From contig NZ_SODI01000001.1 of NCBI RefSeq assembly GCF_004365915.1, positions 744,001-808,000 on the forward strand: a stretch of 64,000 nucleotides of DNA, in the 5' to 3' direction. The DNA comes from Cryobacterium psychrophilum (GTDB lineage Bacteria > Actinomycetota > Actinomycetes > Actinomycetales > Microbacteriaceae). The translations under genes and the position numbers were made by a program. Numbering within the stretch: position 1 is the first letter of the stretch; each line of letters opens with the position of its first letter. Of this stretch, positions 60,030 to 64,000 are shown in pieces. The notes below the pieces were generated by a model. It was not told the DNA's origin. It saw nothing but the letters and a program-made list of their open reading frames with translations, and did no database searches.

Positions 60030-60677
60030 TCACGCCGCGGCGCGTTCCTCGCGAATGCGCGTGGGAAGGTCTTTCAGCTCAAGCCAACGATCGGTCGGCA
60101 CGAGTGAGGGCATAACAACGGCCCACATCTCGATCAGGCGATCTTCGATGTCGTCGCGGCCGGTGAGCACGTCCGAGACGACCTGCACGCCCGTGAAGGC
60201 CGAGATGATGAAATGCGCCATCGCGACGGTGTCGATGTCGGGTGAGATCTCACCCTCCGCGATGCCGCGGCGCAGGTACTCTTCACAGGCCTCCATCCAG
60301 TCGAGATAGGGACCGGCGACCGGCGTCTCGAAGTTGGCGGCCTCGATCGTGAGGCGCACGCCCGCGCTGACAATCGGGTCTTCGTGCAGCTGGCGCGCGA
60401 GTTCGAGGGACATGATGATGATCGCCCGCAGTCCAAGCACATTCTCGCTCAGCAGGGTGCGACCAATGGCAGCGGATGCCTCGTGCTGGGCGTCGATGAC
60501 GGCAACCGCGAGGGCTTCCTTGGAGTCGAAGTGAAAATACAGCGCCCCCTTCGTCACCCCGGCCGCTGCGCTCACCTGCGCGAGGGAGGTGCTGCCGTAG
60601 CCGCGTGTCTGGAAGGCCGCAGCCGCCCCGCGAATGATTGCCGCGCGCGTTTCAATCGCTCGTTCCTGCTGTGCCAT
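60030..60677 (-). CDS. TetR-family transcriptional regulator
   Basis: This 215-residue TetR regulator has the helix-turn-helix AIETRAAIIRGAAAAFQTRG, then YGSTSLAQVSAAAGVTKGAL and YFHFDSKEALAVAVIDAQHE. It resembles the ScbR/gamma-butyrolactone receptor type, in which a conserved Trp lies in the ligand pocket; that resemblance is only in the N-terminal part. The ATG at 60677 is chosen, though an in-frame ATG at 60704 would add nine residues containing a copy of QQERA. It precedes the MFS transporter by 16 bases and likely represses it. Confidence 0.87.
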   Translation of the reverse strand: MAQQERAIETRAAIIRGAAAAFQTRGYGSTSLAQVSAAAGVTKGALYFHFDSKEALAVAVIDAQHEASAAIGRTLLSENVLGLRAIIIMSLELARQLHEDPIVSAGVRLTIEAANFETPVAGPYLDWMEACEEYLRRGIAEGEISPDIDTVAMAHFIISAFTGVQVVSDVLTGRDDIEDRLIEMWAVVMPSLVPTDRWLELKDLPTRIREERAAA

Positions 60678-60701
60678 GCCACTCCTCGCTCGTTCCTGCT
60701 G
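60656..60701. repeat. 16-bp direct repeat flanking the TetR start codon
   Basis: TCGCTCGTTCCTGCTG occurs at 60656-60671 and 60686-60701 with a 30-base period, an exact multiple of three. One copy lies inside the coding start and the other just before it. Confidence 0.85.
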
Positions 60702-60793
60702 CAAGGTTAGCGGCCCAAACGGGGCACGGCCGAATCACCGGCCCCCTGACGGGCGCTTCCCTGATGGGGGCACCCGTCGAAGACGGCGTGCGT

Positions 60794-63241
60794 TCAGCCC
60801 CCGGGCGGTGCCCCCGGAGCCTCGGCCGGGGCATCCGGTGCCGGCGCATCCGGTGTCGGACTCGGTTCCGGAACGACCTCCGGAACCCCGCTGCTCGTGA
60901 AGACGGTGACCGTGCTGCCCTTGAAAGCAGAACGGGAGGGGTCTGAACGCACGACCGTGCCCTCTGGCATGTCTGAGGTGATCACGCCGCCGTGCGCAAA
61001 CCGGAACCCGGCCCGTTGAATGGTGGCCTTGGCCTGGGAGAGCTGCATGCCGCGCACATCAGGCACCGAAACCGGTACACCATTGATGACCTCGGACGTG
61101 GGCTCGGCGAAGGCGTCACCGCCGTACTTGGCGTTGGCGACGTCCATAACATCTGGCCACATCCGGTGACGTGCCTCAGAAACCCGTCCGCTCGCGAAGC
61201 GGAGGCTGCGCTGGCTGAGCTTGCCCGTGAGGCTCACCACGCCGGCAACCGTGGCCACCTTGCTGCTCGCGCCCGTCATCCACGTGTCGGCGCCGGAGTC
61301 GGTGGTACCCGTCTTGGCGATCATCGGAACGCGCGGGGACGTGGCCCAGTAGGACGCTCGCGCGGTGCCGCTCGTCATGACGCGCTGCATGGCGTAGGTC
61401 ATGCCCGCAGCAACCGAGGGCTGCACAGACGTTTCGCACGTCGACTGCGGAATGGGACGTTCTTCGCCGTTGGCGCCGATGATCTGGTCGATGACGATCG
61501 GGCTGCACGTCACGCCGTTGTTGGCAATCCCGGCGAACGCCACTGCCATGGTGAGGGGCGCGATCTCGTTGGTGCCGATGACGGTTGCGGCACTCTGCTT
61601 GAGCGGGTCGCCGTCGGCGCGGTGAACGCCGAACGATTCGGCGCGTTCCTTGATGTCGCACAGGTCGAGGCGTTTGGCCATACCGATGAACCCCGTGTTG
61701 TAGGAGTTGATGGTGGATTGCAGGGCACTGTAGTGGGCCCCGGTCTCGCTCAGCGAGTCGTTGCGGGGGTTCCAGCCCTGACTGTTGTAGTTCTGCGGAC
61801 CGAGGCACCGGTCCGAGAAGGTGCCCCAGTTGGCCTTACGTGCCGAGTCGACCCGCTCGCCGAGGGCGTGGCCGTCGCTCAGCCACTGGGCCAGGGTAAA
61901 CACCTTGTAGGTCGATCCCGGCTGGAATCCGCTCGAACCGCCCATGTTCTTGTCGGTGTTGTAGTTGAGGCTCGTGTAGTTGGCGCCGGTTGCCAGAACT
62001 GCTGGATCCTGGCTGTAGTCCTTGCTCTGCGTCATGGCGAGCACCCGCCCGGTTCCCACCTGAACGCTCGTGATGACGCCGCCGAGATCGCCGGCGGCGT
62101 AGGTCTTGGGCACGTTGCTGTTCATCGTTGCGACCGCGGCGCCCTGAACGTCGAGGTCGAGGCTCGTATACACGTCGTAGCCGCCGAGGCGGATGTTGGC
62201 CGCGCGTGCGTCCTCGTCGGCACCGAAGGTGGCATCGGTCTTCAGCACCCGCGTGACGTAGTCGCAGAAGAACGCGTTGTCCCCGGCGGTCTGGCATCCC
62301 GTGCTGGGCGGAGTGATCACGGGCTCAATCACCGTGGCGACGGCCTCATCGTGCTCTTCCTGGGTGATCTTGTCATACGTGAGCATCTCGCGCAGGATGT
62401 AGTCCCGGCGCTGCTTGTTGGCGGCGTATCCGCTCGCCGCACCGTTGAACTCACTCGCCGGGCGATCAAGCTGGTACCGCACCGGATTGTTGACGATGGC
62501 AACGAGGCTTGCCGCCTGCGGCAGGGTGAGGTTGAGGGCGTTGGTGTTGAAGTAGTAGTTGGCTGCAGCCTCGATGCCGTAGACGGTTCCACCGAAGCCG
62601 GTGATGTTGAGGTAGCCGCGCAGGATGTCATCCTTGGAGTATTCCTTCTCCATGCCGATCGCGAGGCGCATCTCCTTGAGCTTGCGGCTGGCCGAGATCT
62701 CGGTGGCGCTCACGTAGCATTCGCGGCTCGCCTCCTGGTCCTGCATGGCTTCGCACTTCTGCACCAGGACGTTCTTCACGTACTGCTGGGTGATGGATGA
62801 CCCGCCGCGCGTGCCTCCCCCGGCGAACGTGCTCACGGCGCCGCTGATGGTGCCCTGCAGGTCGATACCGCCGTGCTCCAGAAAGCGCGGGTCCTCGCTC
62901 GACACGACGGCGTCCTTGACGAAGGGGCTGATGGCGTCCGAGCCCACCTCGACCCGGTTCTGCTGATAGAACGAGGCCATGAGTACCGGCGTTCCGTCGG
63001 TCTGCCTGGCGTAGATGTTGCTCTTCTGCGACAGCTGCTCCAGGGCAATGTATCCGGGCAGATTCTCAAACATGTTGATCGTGTTCGTTGCCGTCATGCC
63101 GGAGAGCGCGAGGGCGGGCGTGACGGCCACGGTCACGAGCAGGCCGGCGACGGCGCTCATGCAGATCAGGCCGATGAAGCCACCGACGACTCCCCCGAGC
63201 CGTCGCCCTGTGCTGGGACTCGAACCGGTGTCCTCGTTCAT
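60794..63241 (-). CDS. Bifunctional penicillin-binding protein (transglycosylase/transpeptidase) with PASTA domain
   Basis: This 815-residue class A PBP builds and cross-links peptidoglycan. After a short cytosolic tail and one membrane helix (about 20-46) comes the GT51 domain with catalytic Glu116 in SSEDPRFLEHGGID and GGSSITQQYVKN. The transpeptidase domain has Ser443-x-x-Lys446 (GSTYK), Ser513-Tyr-Asn515 and KTGTT from Lys643. A C-terminal PASTA domain (about 710-775, VPDVRGMQLSQAKATIQRAG) is followed by a Pro/Ala-rich tail. It resembles actinobacterial PonA proteins. The gene is monocistronic, and nothing certain is seen in the 146 bases before it. Confidence 0.93.
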   Translation of the reverse strand: MNEDTGSSPSTGRRLGGVVGGFIGLICMSAVAGLLVTVAVTPALALSGMTATNTINMFENLPGYIALEQLSQKSNIYARQTDGTPVLMASFYQQNRVEVGSDAISPFVKDAVVSSEDPRFLEHGGIDLQGTISGAVSTFAGGGTRGGSSITQQYVKNVLVQKCEAMQDQEASRECYVSATEISASRKLKEMRLAIGMEKEYSKDDILRGYLNITGFGGTVYGIEAAANYYFNTNALNLTLPQAASLVAIVNNPVRYQLDRPASEFNGAASGYAANKQRRDYILREMLTYDKITQEEHDEAVATVIEPVITPPSTGCQTAGDNAFFCDYVTRVLKTDATFGADEDARAANIRLGGYDVYTSLDLDVQGAAVATMNSNVPKTYAAGDLGGVITSVQVGTGRVLAMTQSKDYSQDPAVLATGANYTSLNYNTDKNMGGSSGFQPGSTYKVFTLAQWLSDGHALGERVDSARKANWGTFSDRCLGPQNYNSQGWNPRNDSLSETGAHYSALQSTINSYNTGFIGMAKRLDLCDIKERAESFGVHRADGDPLKQSAATVIGTNEIAPLTMAVAFAGIANNGVTCSPIVIDQIIGANGEERPIPQSTCETSVQPSVAAGMTYAMQRVMTSGTARASYWATSPRVPMIAKTGTTDSGADTWMTGASSKVATVAGVVSLTGKLSQRSLRFASGRVSEARHRMWPDVMDVANAKYGGDAFAEPTSEVINGVPVSVPDVRGMQLSQAKATIQRAGFRFAHGGVITSDMPEGTVVRSDPSRSAFKGSTVTVFTSSGVPEVVPEPSPTPDAPAPDAPAEAPGAPPGG

Positions 63242-63387
63242 GCCACTACCCCTTGCAAATTGCGATACGACGTGCGGCGAACCCCGGGCCGCTCGTCTAC
63301 TCTACGCAGCGATTCTGGATATCGTCACCGCTCCGCCCGCCGACTGCTCGTTACCCCCTCGAACTGGGGCAACCGGTCGGTTGGACT

Positions 63388-64000
63388 TTAAGCGTGTTGC
63401 TGCAGCTCGAGGATCGCACGCACGCGCTCGACATCGTCACGAATCTGTTCAATCAACGGTTCGATTCCGGAATAGGCAACCATGCCGCGAATTCGGCGTA
63501 CGAAGGACACATCCACGACATGGTCGTACAGGTCAAGATCGGTTTCATCGAGCACGTAGGCCTCCACCTGGCGACGCTGAACGCCCTCGAACGTGGGATT
63601 GTTGCCGATGGAAATAGCCGCTGGATACCGAGTGCCCGCATCCGTCAGCCACCCGGCATAGACGCCATCGGCGGGGGTGAACCCCTCCGAATCGGGAGCG
63701 AGGTTCGCGGTCGGAAACCCGAGTTCGCGGCCGCGGGCGGCACCGTGCACGACGAGCCCGCGCATGGTGGGAAGGTGGTCGAGCATCTCGGTGGCCGTCG
63801 CCACGTCGCCGCTTCCGAGCAGGTCACGAATCCAGGTGGACGACACCCGACGGTCCTGGCGCGGTTTCACGTCATCGATCAGTCGCACCTCAAAACCGTA
63901 TTTCGTGCCGAGGCGCTTGAGCAGTGCAACGTCACCCGCGCCCTGGGCACCGAAACGAAAGTCGCGGCCCACGAGCACGAACCTGGCCTGCAGGGCGTGC
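63388..64000 (-). CDS. ribF: Bifunctional riboflavin kinase / FAD synthetase, N-terminal part missing
   Basis: The last 204 residues are present; the gene runs off the right edge. They include the end of the FMN adenylyltransferase domain (VLVGRDFRFGAQGAGDVALL, VSSTWIRDLL) and the full riboflavin kinase domain. The kinase has HGAARGRELGFPTANL, the catalytic GVYAGW, and PAAISIGNNPTFEG with the conserved NPTF. C-terminal DHVVDVSFVRRIRGM is typical. The enzyme makes FMN and FAD. In many actinobacteria ribF is followed by rpsO; here rpsO lies about 40 kb away. Confidence 0.93.
   Translation of the reverse strand, partial: HALQARFVLVGRDFRFGAQGAGDVALLKRLGTKYGFEVRLIDDVKPRQDRRVSSTWIRDLLGSGDVATATEMLDHLPTMRGLVVHGAARGRELGFPTANLAPDSEGFTPADGVYAGWLTDAGTRYPAAISIGNNPTFEGVQRRQVEAYVLDETDLDLYDHVVDVSFVRRIRGMVAYSGIEPLIEQIRDDVERVRAILELQQHA

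Overview
The window is GC-rich, densely packed bacterial chromosome with many ATGA/GTGA stop-start overlaps. It suggests an actinobacterium, most likely of the family Microbacteriaceae (inference). The clues are a decayed DUF222/HNH endonuclease, a mycoredoxin, a small CpaE-like protein typical of that family, and a Hyc-like cluster in the same order as Mycobacterium tuberculosis Rv0082-Rv0087. No rRNA, tRNA, CRISPR array or intact insertion sequence was seen.

Layout. 0-3 kb: a branched-chain 2-oxoacid dehydrogenase operon (bkdABC, reading leftward, E2 cut by the window edge) divergent from an Lrp/AsnC regulator. 3-10.1 kb: six overlapping genes for a membrane complex related to group 4 [NiFe] hydrogenases and complex I. 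Its large subunit lacks all NiFe-binding cysteines and its small subunit lacks one cluster-ligand cysteine. 10.1-16 kb: a TetR/AhpD-like pair with three operator-like dyads, a decayed HNH gene, an ArsR regulator, a two-gene ABC exporter and its TetR regulator. 16-25 kb: an SGNH hydrolase, pnp, rpsO, two luciferase-like monooxygenases, an amino-acid permease and an AI-2E-family transporter. 25-32.7 kb: a BCCT transporter, small redox and hypothetical proteins, an FKBP isomerase, a GlcD-like oxidase, an Ada-AlkA fusion and an FAH-family hydrolase.

32.7-39.6 kb holds a catabolic unit: an ethanolamine-type permease broken by a +1 frameshift, a glutamine-synthetase-like ligase, a PuuD-like gamma-glutamyl hydrolase, an aldehyde dehydrogenase, an SDR dehydrogenase and a GntR regulator. 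Together they fit ethanolamine breakdown through gamma-glutamylated intermediates to glutamate plus glycine (inference). 39.6-50 kb: two nucleobase permeases, a carboxylesterase, a phosphate transporter, a NUDIX hydrolase, a mycoredoxin, phosphofructokinase and an SNF2-type helicase. 50-53.2 kb: a truncated DUF2207 protein, an SGNH protein lacking its serine, and an NAD-dependent epimerase. 53.2-57.8 kb: a SorC-type regulator, deoC, a full aldehyde dehydrogenase and a half-length one that together resemble a split ALDH16. 57.8-64 kb: a ROK kinase, a CynX-type MFS transporter, a TetR regulator, a bifunctional penicillin-binding protein and the start-truncated ribF.

The most notable items are the cysteine-free hydrogenase-like complex, the gamma-glutamyl ethanolamine pathway with its broken permease, the split ALDH16-like pair, and several well-formed promoter/operator sites that also decide start codons.
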